Origin: Hymenobacter cheonanensis
Lineage (GTDB): Bacteria > Bacteroidota > Bacteroidia > Cytophagales > Hymenobacteraceae
DNA length: 64,000 nucleotides
Direction of reading: 5' to 3'
Assembly (NCBI RefSeq): GCF_030581075.1
Contig: NZ_JAUQSW010000002.1
Span: 186,001 to 250,000, forward strand
Shown here: piece after piece, positions 15,555 through 23,522 of the stretch
How positions within the stretch are numbered: position 1 is the stretch's first letter
Layout: the number at the start of each line of letters is the position of its first letter
Notes under the pieces: model-generated
Seen by the model: only the letters and a program-made list of their open reading frames with translations
Database searches by the model: none
What the model was told of the DNA's origin: nothing
Translations under genes and position numbers: made by a program

Positions 15555-17249
15555 ATGAGCAACTATTCTGGGGCGCCCCGCCCGCGCTGGCAGCGCTGGC
15601 TGCCCCTGGGCCTGCTAGGGGCCCTGCTGCTGCTGGGGGCCAGTATTTACCGGGGCTATGGCCTGACCTGGGATGAGCCCAGCAACCACTACAACGGGGC
15701 CGTTAACCTCAACTATGCCGTCGAGTTTTTGCTGCCCAAGGCCCTGGCGCAGCGCCTCACGCCAGCCGGCCTGCCGCTGCACCCCAAGGGCACCTGGCCG
15801 GGCTTCGACCACGGCGTGGCGTTTGAGCTGCCGGCGGCGGCCCTGGGGCGGGTGCTGTATCCCGGCGACCCGCCCGGCTACTACCGGCTGCGGCACCTGC
15901 TGGTATTTTTAGTGTTTCTGGGCGGCCTGGTGGTGGTGTACCGGCTGGCCCGGCTGCGCTACCCCACGGCCCGCTGGCTGCCGCTGCTGGCGGCCGGGGC
16001 GCTGGTGCTGTCGCCGCGCTTTTTTGCCGAGGCTTTTTATAACGGCAAGGATATCAGCTTTATGGTGGCGTTTGCGCTGGGTATGCTCACGCTGGTGCGG
16101 CTGGCCCAGCGCCCCACCCTGCGCCGCACGCTGGTGCACGCCCTGGCCACGGCCGTGGCGGCCGATGTGCGCCTCACCGGGCTGGTGCTGCTGGTGGCCT
16201 TCACGGCGGCCGCGATGGGGCTGCAAGCCGGCGCGCCGGGCGCCGTGCCCACGCCGCTGCGCCGCCGGCTGGGGCTGCTGGCGCTCTATGCCGGGCTGGC
16301 GGCGGTGCTCACGGTGGTGGGCTGGCCCTACCTGTGGGCCGCCCCCGGGCCGCGCCTGCTCGAAGTGCTGGACCGCACCACCCATTTCCCGTGGCCGGGG
16401 CTGGTGCTGTACCGGGGCGAGCTGCTGCGCGCCATTGCCTTGCCGTGGCACTACCTGCCTACCTGGCTGCTTATCACCACTCCCCTGGCTTACCTGGTGC
16501 TCGCCGCGCTTGGGCTAACCACGGGCTTGCTAACGCTCGGGCGGCGCGGCGCGCGCGCCCTGTACCAGTCGGGCGGCTGGCTCGATGCGCTGCTGGTGGC
16601 CTGGCTGGTAGTGCCCCCGGCCCTCATTATCCTCAATAAGTCGGTGGTGTACGATGGCTGGCGGCACATCTACTTTGTTTATCCGGCGCTGCTGCTGCTA
16701 GCGTTGCGCGGCGTGCGGGCGCTGGCTCAGGCCTGGCGGGCGGGGGGCCGCGCGGCGCGGCTGGCCGGGCTGGCCGGCCTGCTGCTGGCCGCCGATGTTG
16801 CGCGGGCCCTGTGCTTTATCATCCTGGCCTACCCTAACCAGCAGGTGTACTTCAGCTGCCTGCCGGCGCCGGCTGCCGAGCGCTTGTTTGAGCGCGACTA
16901 CTGGGGGGCCAGCTACCTCTACGGGCTGCAGTGGCTGCTGCGCCACGACCCCGCCCCCACCCTTACCGTTACGGGCCCGCAGCGGCCCATTATCTACGTC
17001 AACTGGCTGCTGCTTGAGCCCGCCCAGCGCCGCCGCATCCGGCTCGTAGCCGATAGCACCGCCCGCTACTATTTCACGGCCTACCGCTGGCACCCGCAAG
17101 CCTATGCCGACTCGCTAGGCCCCGAAGTATTGGCTTACCGGCCCGGAGGGGGCGTGCGCGCACTGTCCATCTTCCGCCGCGATTCGCTGGGCCGCCCGCT
17201 GCCCCCCGAGCCCATTGGCCAAAAGGCCTTAGCTCGGCCCACGCCCTAA
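15555..17249 (+). CDS. GT-C-fold membrane glycosyltransferase (PMT/ArnT-like)
   Basis: An integral membrane protein of 564 residues from the ATG at 15555; upstream codons are unlike protein. Hydrophobic segments begin at about residues 16-32 and continue through roughly ten passes (for example LLVFLVFLGGLVVVYRL, WLPLLAAGALVLS, LLALYAGLAAVLTVVGW). The Asp40-Glu41 pair in the first outer loop (GLTWDEPSNHY) matches the catalytic acidic motif of GT39/GT83-type enzymes that move sugars from polyprenyl-phosphate donors. It would act at the outer face of the inner membrane on a lipid or protein acceptor. The next gene (GNAT-like) begins 10 bases later. Donor and acceptor cannot be told from the sequence. 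Confidence 0.75.
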   Translation: MSNYSGAPRPRWQRWLPLGLLGALLLLGASIYRGYGLTWDEPSNHYNGAVNLNYAVEFLLPKALAQRLTPAGLPLHPKGTWPGFDHGVAFELPAAALGRVLYPGDPPGYYRLRHLLVFLVFLGGLVVVYRLARLRYPTARWLPLLAAGALVLSPRFFAEAFYNGKDISFMVAFALGMLTLVRLAQRPTLRRTLVHALATAVAADVRLTGLVLLVAFTAAAMGLQAGAPGAVPTPLRRRLGLLALYAGLAAVLTVVGWPYLWAAPGPRLLEVLDRTTHFPWPGLVLYRGELLRAIALPWHYLPTWLLITTPLAYLVLAALGLTTGLLTLGRRGARALYQSGGWLDALLVAWLVVPPALIILNKSVVYDGWRHIYFVYPALLLLALRGVRALAQAWRAGGRAARLAGLAGLLLAADVARALCFIILAYPNQQVYFSCLPAPAAERLFERDYWGASYLYGLQWLLRHDPAPTLTVTGPQRPIIYVNWLLLEPAQRRRIRLVADSTARYYFTAYRWHPQAYADSLGPEVLAYRPGGGVRALSIFRRDSLGRPLPPEPIGQKALARPTP

Positions 17250-17254
17250 CTTTG
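17247..17254 (+). promoter_or_regulatory. TAACTTTG -7 box just before the GNAT-like gene
   Basis: A perfect TAnnTTTG box overlaps the stop codon of the glycosyltransferase gene and ends 6 bases before the next ATG. No TTG lies at the normal spacing upstream, so it may be a weak internal promoter giving a leaderless transcript. Confidence 0.4.
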
Positions 17255-17259
17255 CCGCC

Positions 17260-18435
17260 ATGCCCTTACTCGAAGTTCTTTCGGCGGCCCGGCAGCGGCA
17301 GTTTTGCGCCCTGCCCCACCGCCTGCACCGCCACGAGCCGGCGTACATTGGCCCGCTCGACAACGAAGTAGATGCCGTATTCGACCCGGCCAAAAATAAG
17401 CTGTTTGCCGCGGGCGGCCAGGCGCAGCGCTGGCTGCTCACCGATGCCCAGGGCACGGTTATCGGGCGCATTGCGGCGTTTGTAAACCCGCTCACGGCTA
17501 CGGCTACCGATGCCAGCCTGCCGGCGGGCGGCCTGGGCTTTTTTGAGTGTATCAACGACCAGGCGGCGGCCAGCCAGCTCTTCGACGTGGCCTGCGACTG
17601 GCTGCGGGCACGCGGCATGCTGGCCGTGGATGGCCCCATCAACTTCGGCGACCGCGACCGATTCTGGGGCGTGCTCATCGACGGCTTCAACCGCGAGCCC
17701 AACTACGGCATGTTCTGGCACCCAGCGTATTACCAGGGCCTGTTTGAGGCCTATGGCTTCCAGCTTTACTTCAAGCAGTACACCTGCTGGCGGCCGGTGC
17801 TGCTGCCGCTGCACCCTAGCTTTCACCAGAAGCTGACCGACTTTCAGGCCAGCGGCGAGTTTCGCTTCGTTTACGCCAGCAAGGCCCAGCCCGAGAAGCT
17901 GGCCCACGATTTTCACCACGTGTATAACCTGGCCTGGGGCCGCCACGCCGGGGTGCAGCCCATGACCCTGGACCAGGCCCGCAACCTCGTGCGCGAGCTG
18001 AAGCCCGTGCTCGACGAGCGCCTGCTGGCCTTTGCCTACCACGGCGAGCAGCCGGTGGCCTTTTTTATCAGCCTGCCCGAGCTGAACCAGATTTTCAAGC
18101 ACATCGGCCACCGCCTCAACCTGATAGGCAAACTGCGCTTTGTGTGGCAGCAGTGGCGCTACATGCGGCGGCGCGACAAAAAGATGCTCGGCATTATCTA
18201 CGGCGTAGTACCTGAATTTCAGGGCAAAGGCGTTGACCAGGCGCTCGTGGCCTGGACGCAGCTGCCGTTCAGCGTTATTGGCTACCGCGACATTGAGATG
18301 AACTGGATTGGCGATTTCAACCCCCGGATGCTCGTGACGACGCGCAGCATCGGGGCCAAAATCATTAAAACCCACGCCACCTACCGCAAGCTGTTCGTAG
18401 ACCGGCCCTTCGAGCGCTACCCCATTATCCGCTAG
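17260..18435 (+). CDS. GNAT-like acyltransferase-fold protein
   Basis: A conserved 391-residue cytoplasmic protein. The C-terminal half looks like a GNAT acyltransferase core, with LLAFAYHGEQPVAFFISLPE (paired strands) and GVVPEFQGKGVDQALVAW, which matches the R/Q-x2-G-x-G/A acetyl-CoA loop. The N-terminal half (GPLDNEVDAVFDPAKNKL, GRIAAFVNP, GFFECIND, ARGMLAVDGPINFGDRD) also resembles a GNAT fold, so this may be a tandem or FemX-like protein. It is 10 bases downstream of the membrane glycosyltransferase, so a linked role in cell-surface modification is possible. The substrate is unknown. Confidence 0.65.
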   Translation: MPLLEVLSAARQRQFCALPHRLHRHEPAYIGPLDNEVDAVFDPAKNKLFAAGGQAQRWLLTDAQGTVIGRIAAFVNPLTATATDASLPAGGLGFFECINDQAAASQLFDVACDWLRARGMLAVDGPINFGDRDRFWGVLIDGFNREPNYGMFWHPAYYQGLFEAYGFQLYFKQYTCWRPVLLPLHPSFHQKLTDFQASGEFRFVYASKAQPEKLAHDFHHVYNLAWGRHAGVQPMTLDQARNLVRELKPVLDERLLAFAYHGEQPVAFFISLPELNQIFKHIGHRLNLIGKLRFVWQQWRYMRRRDKKMLGIIYGVVPEFQGKGVDQALVAWTQLPFSVIGYRDIEMNWIGDFNPRMLVTTRSIGAKIIKTHATYRKLFVDRPFERYPIIR

Positions 18436-18517
18436 CTGCCTGGTTTGGGCAAGGGCAGTAGTTGGAGCACTGTCGCGCTGCTTACCAAAACGGCGTTGCT
18501 TCAATTACGCGCCTTGC

Positions 18518-19117
18518 TCAAAGTGCTTTTCTAAACCTCGCATCCAGCGCCAGTACCTGGGGCAGCACCAGCTGCGAGTCGTCGTTGTAGACCACGTAGT
18601 CGGCCCTGGCCAGCTTTTCGTCTTCGCTAAGCTGCTTGCTCATAATGGCTTCCACATCGGCCGCCGAGCGGTGGCTGTCGCGGCGCAGCACCCTGGCAGC
18701 CCGCACCCCGGCCGGCGCAAACACGGTGATAATGCCATCCAGGCCGCGGTAAGAGCCGGACTCGTAGAGCAGCGCGGCTTCTTTCAGCACATACGGGGCG
18801 CCCGCAGCAGCCTGGGCAGCGGCCCAGCCGGCAAAATCCTCGCCCACGCGCGGGTGCACCAGGGCATTGAGCCGGGCTAGCTGCGCGGCGTCGTTGAAAG
18901 CGACCCTGGCCAGGTAAGGCCGGTTGAGCTGGCCGGCCGCATCGTAGGCGTCGGCGCCAAACGCTTCCTGGAGCTGCGCCCGCAGCACCAGGTCGCTGGC
19001 CATCACGTGCTTGGCCCGGCTGTCAGAGTCGTATACCGGCACGCCCAGTGCGGCAAATACCCGCGCCACCACACTCTTGCCCGAGCCAATACCGCCAGTG
19101 ATGCCGATGCGAAGCAT
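18518..19117 (-). CDS. coaE: Dephospho-CoA kinase
   Basis: The last enzyme of coenzyme A synthesis: it phosphorylates the 3'-hydroxyl of dephospho-CoA with ATP in the cytoplasm. The 199-residue length is normal. The P loop GGIGSGKS is at residues 8-15, followed by VYDSDSRAKHVM, which holds the catalytic Asp, and the LNALVHPRV and LLYESG segments typical of CoaE. It ends the minus-strand block DUF1573-yajC-ybbR-coaE, an order I know from other Bacteroidota. A long inverted repeat separates it from ybbR and ends one base from its ATG. Confidence 0.95.
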   Translation of the reverse strand: MLRIGITGGIGSGKSVVARVFAALGVPVYDSDSRAKHVMASDLVLRAQLQEAFGADAYDAAGQLNRPYLARVAFNDAAQLARLNALVHPRVGEDFAGWAAAQAAAGAPYVLKEAALLYESGSYRGLDGIITVFAPAGVRAARVLRRDSHRSAADVEAIMSKQLSEDEKLARADYVVYNDDSQLVLPQVLALDARFRKAL

Positions 19118-19118
19118 G

Positions 19119-19226
19119 ATTGTGAGTTATGAGTTAGAAGTTATGAATTATGAGCTGATATTAAGTTACTTACGAAACCATGAGTAGCAACTCATGATTC
19201 ATAACTTCTAACTCATAACTCACAAT
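19119..19226. repeat. Long inverted repeat A (36-bp arms) between ybbR and coaE
   Basis: Arms 19119-19154 and 19191-19226 are complementary over 36 bases with one mismatch around a 36-base spacer. They are AT-rich and made of GAGTTAT/GAAGTTAT-like heptads, unlike the GC-rich surroundings. It fills the gap between the ybbR stop and the coaE ATG, so a ybbR-coaE mRNA would fold into a long hairpin just before the coaE start. Confidence 0.9.
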
Positions 19227-19229
19227 TAG

Positions 19230-19691
19230 TTAAAGCGAGTCGCCGCCCGGCACCAGGTAGTACGTGGCCGAGTCGGCGGGCAGGCGCACCAGGCGCACGG
19301 TGCCCAGCGCCCGGCGCAGCGGCGGCCTTAGCGGCGAGCGCTGGGGCGGCGTGCCGGGCAGGCGCAGGCGCACCTCGGCGGGCAGCAGGTGCAGGCCCAC
19401 GGCGCGGCTGAGCAGGCGCCAGCCATTGCCCCGCACCTCAATGGGCACGGTGGGCGGCAGGGGCCGGGCCGGGTGGTAGCGCCGGGCATTGTAGTGCCAG
19501 CTCACGGGGTAGTTGAGCGGCGCAGTGTAGCTGTTGCTGAGCGAGCGCAGCATCCACAACGTGCTGGATATCAAGAAGCAAATCAGCACGGCGCGGTAAA
19601 AGCTCGGCTCGCGGCCTACCAGCGGGCTAGCCAGGCGCCGCAGCACCTGGCCCGCCCGGCCACTGCCGATGGGGGGCGGCGTGGGCCGCAT
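19230..19691 (-). CDS. ybbR: YbbR-domain (CdaR-like) membrane protein
   Basis: A 153-residue protein read from the ATG at 19691, which lies 1 base past the yajC stop. A basic N terminus (GRAGQVLRRL) precedes one membrane segment at about 35-52 (FYRAVLICFLISSTLWML), followed by an extracytoplasmic part with YPVSWHYNAR and VPIEVRGNGWRLLSR, the strands of a YbbR domain. The family includes CdaR, a regulator of the diadenylate cyclase CdaA. Bacteroidota YbbR proteins are usually about 300 residues with two domains, so this looks short. Position between yajC and coaE supports the call. No cdaA is nearby. Confidence 0.7.
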   Translation of the reverse strand: MRPTPPPIGSGRAGQVLRRLASPLVGREPSFYRAVLICFLISSTLWMLRSLSNSYTAPLNYPVSWHYNARRYHPARPLPPTVPIEVRGNGWRLLSRAVGLHLLPAEVRLRLPGTPPQRSPLRPPLRRALGTVRLVRLPADSATYYLVPGGDSL

Positions 19692-19692
19692 A

Positions 19693-20031
19693 TTAGCTGG
19701 CGGCAGGCGTGGTGCTATCGGCCGGGGCGGCCGCAGCCGAGCCAGCCACGCGGGCAATGGCGCTGCGGTCGAAGCGCAGGCGCTGGCCGCGCTCTACTTC
19801 GAGCAGCACGGTTTCGGGGCCTACCTCTACCAGCAGGCCGTGCAGGCCGCCTATGGTGACCACGCGCGTGCCCTTCACCAGCGACTCGCGAAAGGCCTTG
19901 GCCTCGGTCGTCTTGCGCTGCTGCGGCCGAATCATGAAGAAGTATAGCACCAGGCCGATGGCCACCGGAAAGATGAGCTGCATAACGCCGCCGCTAGGCG
20001 AAGCTTGGAGCAGAAGGGTCAGAAAAGTCAT
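19693..20031 (-). CDS. yajC: Preprotein translocase subunit YajC
   Basis: A 112-residue accessory subunit of the SecDF-YajC complex in the inner membrane. The start at 20031 (MTFLTLLLQASPSGG) is preferred to an earlier in-frame codon, because the segment PVAIGLVLYFFMIRPQQRK, the membrane helix and signature of YajC, then sits at the usual place near residues 22-40. The rest (LVKGTRVVTIGGLHGLLVEVG) is the typical soluble tail, with a Pro/Ala end. It is followed directly by ybbR. Confidence 0.9.
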   Translation of the reverse strand: MTFLTLLLQASPSGGVMQLIFPVAIGLVLYFFMIRPQQRKTTEAKAFRESLVKGTRVVTIGGLHGLLVEVGPETVLLEVERGQRLRFDRSAIARVAGSAAAAPADSTTPAAS

Positions 20032-20083
20032 GGAAGAAATCAAAAAAGCGTAGGAAGGGCGTGCTGCCGCAAGCAAAAACAAA

Positions 20084-20141
20084 CGGGCCGCAAGGTAGGC
20101 GGGCCCGGCAAAATGTGCTGGCTAGCCTACGCTGCGGCCCG
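20084..20141 (-). terminator. Intercistronic hairpin between the DUF1573 gene and yajC
   Basis: Arms 20084-20100 and 20125-20141 pair over 17 bases with two mismatches around a 24-base loop. It lies between the DUF1573 stop and the yajC start. There is no T tract, so attenuation or mRNA processing is as likely as termination. Confidence 0.4.
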
Positions 20142-20146
20142 GCAGG

Positions 20147-20653
20147 CTACTTCGTGAGCACGTTGCCTTTGATGTAGATAGTGGTGGTGCTGGGCTGGGT
20201 ATTGGCCCGCACGTTCACCTGCTTGCTGATGAGGCCCTGCTTGCCGTGGCTGTCAAACTGCACCTCCATTTCGCCGGTGGCGCCGGGCGCCACGGCGTCC
20301 TTGGTCCAGCTAGGGGTGGTGCAGCCGCAGCTGGCCGTGGCGTCGGCAATGAGCAGGGGCGTTTTGCCGGTATTGGTGAACTTGAAGACGTGCTGCACCT
20401 TGCTATCGGGCTGAATATCACCAAAGTCGAATTGCTTTTCGGCGAAGGTCAGCACCGGCGCATCGGGGTTGGGGGCCTCGGTGTCGCTGGCCACGTTGGG
20501 GTTGTCCACGGTGGGGTTGGCCTTGGCATCGGCAGCCGCGTCGTCGGCGGCGGCATTCATGCCCTGGGTACCGGCGTCGGTAGCCTTGTCGCGGTTGCAG
20601 CTGCCTAGCAGCAGGGCCGCCACGGCAAGCGAATAAAAAGTAGAACGCAGCAT
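20147..20653 (-). CDS. DUF1573-family lipoprotein
   Basis: A 168-residue lipoprotein: the signal peptide ends in the lipobox LLLGSC with Cys19 as the lipidated residue. A low-complexity Ala/Asp linker (about 30-65) leads to a DUF1573 immunoglobulin-like domain (about 70-165) with the hallmark FGDIQPDSKVQHVFKFTNTG, then ASCGCTTPSW and KQVNVRANT. It should be anchored in the outer or inner membrane facing the periplasm. The function of the domain is not established. It lies between isocitrate dehydrogenase and yajC on the same strand. Confidence 0.85.
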   Translation of the reverse strand: MLRSTFYSLAVAALLLGSCNRDKATDAGTQGMNAAADDAAADAKANPTVDNPNVASDTEAPNPDAPVLTFAEKQFDFGDIQPDSKVQHVFKFTNTGKTPLLIADATASCGCTTPSWTKDAVAPGATGEMEVQFDSHGKQGLISKQVNVRANTQPSTTTIYIKGNVLTK

Positions 20654-20661
20654 ATACGCAG

Positions 20662-20695
20662 CACCCGGCGCGGGCTGGCTAGCCCGCGCCGGGTG
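20662..20695 (-). terminator. Hairpin after the isocitrate dehydrogenase gene
   Basis: Perfect 15-base arms (20662-20676 and 20681-20695) with a 4-base loop lie 20 bases past the stop of the dehydrogenase gene and just before the DUF1573 ATG. No T tract follows. Confidence 0.45.
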
Positions 20696-20714
20696 GTTTC
20701 GGGTTTAAAAACGG

Positions 20715-21719
20715 TTACTTGAGCTTGTCGATGATGTGCTGGGCAAACTCGGTGGTCGAGGCCCGGCCGCCCAGGTCGCCGGTGCACTGCTCTTTGTGCA
20801 GCAGCGTCTCGTTGAGGGCGGCCTCAATGCGCTCAGCATAAGCATTTTCGCCCAGGTGCTCCAGCATCATCAGCGCCGAGCGCAACAGGGCGGTGGGGTT
20901 GGCTTTGCCCTGGCCGGCAATGTCGGGGGCCGAGCCGTGCACGGCCTCGAAGATGGCCATGTTGTCGCCAATGTTGGCGCCGCTTACCACGCCTAGCCCG
21001 CCCACCAGGCCGGCGCAGAGGTCCGACAGAATGTCGCCAAACAAGTTGGTAGTCACAATCACGTCGAACTGCTGGGGCTTGCTCACCAGCTGCATGCACA
21101 TATTGTCGATAATGCGCTCGTCGTAAAACGTCACCTCCGGGTACTCGGCCGAAGCGTCTTTGCAGGCCTCAATCATTAGGCGGCCCGCATTTTTCATGAT
21201 ATTGCCCTTGTGAGCCAGCGTTACGTGCTTGCGGCCGTTTTTAGCGGCGTAGGCAAAGGCGGCCCGGCATATTTTGTGGCAGCCATCCACCGTAATGCGG
21301 CTCAGGGTGTCGGCAATGCCCAGGCGCTCGTCGTATATCTCCAGGCCCGCGTACAGGCCCTCGGTGTTCTCGCGAAACAGCACCAAATCAATTCCTTTAA
21401 ACGGCGTGTCGACGCCGGGCGTCGTCTTAGCCGGGCGCACGTTCTGATAAAGGTCGTATTTCTGGCGTAGCGAGATGTTGACGCTCTTAAAGCCTTTTCC
21501 CACCGGCGTCGTCACGGGGCCTTTCAGGCCTACACGGGTGCGCTCCAGCGAGTCGAACAGCGTTTGGGGCAGCAGGGCGCCGCTTTCGGCCAGGGCGGTT
21601 TCGCCGGCGTTGTGGGTTTCCCACTGCACGGGTACCTGGGCGGCGGTAAAAATATCGACTACGGCACGGGTGATTTCCGGGCCAATGCCATCGCCGGGAA
21701 TAAGGGTTACGAGATGCAT
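20715..21719 (-). CDS. NAD-dependent isocitrate dehydrogenase
   Basis: A TCA-cycle enzyme that oxidises isocitrate to 2-oxoglutarate. The 334 residues from [16 protein letters not shown] match the short NAD-type isocitrate/isopropylmalate dehydrogenase family; a longer in-frame extension overlaps the upstream gene and is rejected. Motifs are [18 protein letters not shown] (isocitrate-binding Ser, Asn and Arg residues), [11 protein letters not shown], and the metal-binding aspartates in [14 protein letters not shown]. The NVRP and TEGLYAGLE segments favour isocitrate over isopropylmalate, although a homoisocitrate-type substrate cannot be excluded. It is followed by the DUF1573-yajC-ybbR-coaE genes on the same strand. 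Confidence 0.88.
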   Translation of the reverse strand: MHLVTLIPGDGIGPEITRAVVDIFTAAQVPVQWETHNAGETALAESGALLPQTLFDSLERTRVGLKGPVTTPVGKGFKSVNISLRQKYDLYQNVRPAKTTPGVDTPFKGIDLVLFRENTEGLYAGLEIYDERLGIADTLSRITVDGCHKICRAAFAYAAKNGRKHVTLAHKGNIMKNAGRLMIEACKDASAEYPEVTFYDERIIDNMCMQLVSKPQQFDVIVTTNLFGDILSDLCAGLVGGLGVVSGANIGDNMAIFEAVHGSAPDIAGQGKANPTALLRSALMMLEHLGENAYAERIEAALNETLLHKEQCTGDLGGRASTTEFAQHIIDKLK

Positions 21720-21758
21720 AAAAAAGGGACTAACGAGAGAGCAGGGGGTACAAAGCAA

Positions 21759-21793
21759 GCGGGAGCGGCCGGGGCTGGCCCGGCCGCTCCCGC
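21759..21793 (-). terminator. Hairpin after the YtxH gene
   Basis: Perfect 15-base arms (21759-21773 and 21779-21793) lie 6 bases past the YtxH-gene stop and upstream of the isocitrate dehydrogenase start. GC-rich, no T tract. Confidence 0.45.
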
Positions 21794-21799
21794 CGCCAA

Positions 21800-22111
21800 T
21801 TAGTTGAGCGCGCGGCGCGAGTTGATTTGGCTGATGAGCTGGTCGACATCGCCCAGCAGCTGCTCGGCCTTGCTTTTGGCGTCCTGAATCACGCGCTGGC
21901 CTTCGCTCTTGGCCGACGACGGGGTGTTGTCGCGGCTCGTCACGAGGCTCTCGGTGAGGTCGGCGAGCACCGAGCGGTATTTTTCCAGCTGGTAGCTGAG
22001 CCAGGAACGGGTTTCGCGGCCGGTTTCGGGCGCGTAGAGCAGGCCGATGGCGGCCCCGGCCAGGGCGCCGCCCGTGAAGCACAACAGTCCGGTGGTGGTT
22101 TTGCTAGCCAT
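21800..22111 (-). CDS. YtxH-domain protein
   Basis: A 103-residue protein of the YtxH family. The N-terminal GLLCFTGGALAGAAIGLLYAPETGRETR (quoted here in parts: GGALAGAAIGLLYAP then ETGRETR) is the family hallmark: a glycine-rich membrane segment followed by a charged start of a long helix. The remainder is helical and charged, ending QINSRRALN. Members are often stress-associated and membrane-linked, but the molecular role is unknown. It lies 43 bases downstream of nusB and upstream of isocitrate dehydrogenase on the same strand. Confidence 0.85.
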   Translation of the reverse strand: MASKTTTGLLCFTGGALAGAAIGLLYAPETGRETRSWLSYQLEKYRSVLADLTESLVTSRDNTPSSAKSEGQRVIQDAKSKAEQLLGDVDQLISQINSRRALN

Positions 22112-22154
22112 TTGGGAAAGGGTATGAAAAGGGAAAGTGTTAAGAAAGAATGCG

Positions 22155-23357
22155 TTACTGGTTATCCAGCAGGCCCCGGCCCGACTTACGGATTTCGCCG
22201 CTAGCCGCCAAATCCTGAGCCAGCTTGTCCAGAATCCCGTTTACGAATTGTTTGCTCTTGGGGGTGCTGTAGAGTTTGCTGATTTCGATATACTCGTTGA
22301 TGGTCACCTTCACCGGGATGCCCCGGAAGAGCTGCATCTCGCAGAGCGCCATCTTCAAAATAATTTTATCGAGCAAAGCTACCCGCTCCACATCCCAGTT
22401 CTGGGTTGATTCCGCAATGAGCTTTTCCGACTTGGCATCGTCGGCCAGGGTCTGCTTGTAGAGCGTTTCGGCAAAGTCGCGGTCGTCCTGCCAGTTGGCG
22501 CTCAGGTTCATCAGCTCCTGCTTTTCATCGGCAGCGTAAGGCAGCATTTTCAGCGTCTTCAGCACCAGGTTGCGCACGATAGGGCGGTTTTCCTCCCAGT
22601 TCAGGTCGTTGCTTTCGAGCCAGCGCGGCAGGGCTTCGCCCTTGAATACGAAGTCTTTGTAGAGGTGGCGCACCAGCTCCATATCGGTTTCGTAATCGGT
22701 CTCGGCCAGGCCCGTGTTTTTGCCTTGCAGGTAGGCCTGCACGGTTTCGTCAGGCTTCATCTCCTTCTGCCAGGCCTCGCGCAGGGCGTCGAGTTCCTCG
22801 CTGTCCGTCCATTGCAGCTTGCGCTTGATGGTGGTTTGCAGCAGCTGCTCGTTTTCCTTGAGCTTGGCAAAGGCCGCATTCTCAAACAGGCGCGCCGTGT
22901 CGCTCGCTTCAAAGCGCGGGCCGGTGAAGCGCCGGGCCTCGCGCTCGTTGTCTTCCATGATTATCTGGAGCAGCGCCTGCGGCATGTTCAGCAGGTGCAG
23001 ATACTGGTCGTGAATGCTTTCGGCGCCGTGCATAAGCTGGCCGCCGTAGAAATTGGCTTCCTTGTTTACCAGCCGCTCGTAGTACTCGATGGCGTTTTTC
23101 ACGGCCGCGGCCACCGCTTTGTCGTCGGAGCCCGACTCGGGTACTTCGCCGGTGCGGTGCCACTCGCGCAGCTGCGCCTCGCCCAGCTTGCGCTGGCCTT
23201 CGAGCAGGCGGCGGTCGGGGGCAACATCGGCGGCAAGGTCGGGCACAAAAGCCGCCGCAATGAGGTCCTGGGCCAGCAGCAAATCGGCGGCAACCGCTTG
23301 CTGGTAGGCGTAAAGGGCCTGCATGACTTTGATGCGGAGAAGACGGCGGTTTAGCAT
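22155..23357 (-). CDS. nusB: Transcription antitermination factor NusB (long form)
   Basis: NusB binds boxA RNA with NusE and helps RNA polymerase through rRNA operons. The 400 residues are far longer than the about 140 of E. coli NusB, as is usual in Bacteroidota: the start MLNRRLLRIKVMQALYAYQ matches the NusB N terminus, and the canonical C-terminal half returns at about 290-390 (NWDVERVALLDKIILKMALCEM, then TINEYIEISKLYSTPKSKQFVNGILDKL in parts). The middle 200 residues are a charged helical insertion. It begins the minus-strand block that runs to coaE and is separated from leucine dehydrogenase upstream by a long inverted repeat. Confidence 0.92.
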   Translation of the reverse strand: MLNRRLLRIKVMQALYAYQQAVAADLLLAQDLIAAAFVPDLAADVAPDRRLLEGQRKLGEAQLREWHRTGEVPESGSDDKAVAAAVKNAIEYYERLVNKEANFYGGQLMHGAESIHDQYLHLLNMPQALLQIIMEDNEREARRFTGPRFEASDTARLFENAAFAKLKENEQLLQTTIKRKLQWTDSEELDALREAWQKEMKPDETVQAYLQGKNTGLAETDYETDMELVRHLYKDFVFKGEALPRWLESNDLNWEENRPIVRNLVLKTLKMLPYAADEKQELMNLSANWQDDRDFAETLYKQTLADDAKSEKLIAESTQNWDVERVALLDKIILKMALCEMQLFRGIPVKVTINEYIEISKLYSTPKSKQFVNGILDKLAQDLAASGEIRKSGRGLLDNQ

Positions 23358-23401
23358 TTCGTTGGTTCGTTGTTTATTGTTCAGCGTTGCACTGTAAAAA
23401 A

Positions 23402-23501
23402 TCGTTTGTCATTGCGAGCGCAGCGAAGCAATCGCACCCACACGATACCCGAACGACTCGTTCTGGGGCGATTGCTTCGCTCTGCTCGCAATGACAAACG
23501 A
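23402..23501. repeat. Long inverted repeat B (34-bp arms), TGTCATTGCG family
   Basis: Arms 23402-23435 and 23468-23501 are complementary over 34 bases with one mismatch around a 32-base spacer. A-run and T-run flanks extend the pairing. The arm contains TGTCATTGCGAG and CGAAGCAATC, the same core as repeat E at 35221-35317. It lies between the leucine dehydrogenase stop and the nusB start. Confidence 0.9.
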
Positions 23502-23522
23502 ATTTTTAGGCATAACTCTTTT

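Noticed and set aside
17266..18504. A 412-residue open frame antisense to the GNAT-like gene
   Set aside because: It mirrors a real gene almost end to end. Its product is Val/Gly/His-rich with no known motif, as expected for the opposite strand of GC-rich coding DNA.
20715..22082. A 455-residue version of isocitrate dehydrogenase
   Set aside because: The extra N-terminal 121 residues run through the YtxH gene in another frame and are Arg/Pro-rich; the family start is at 21719.
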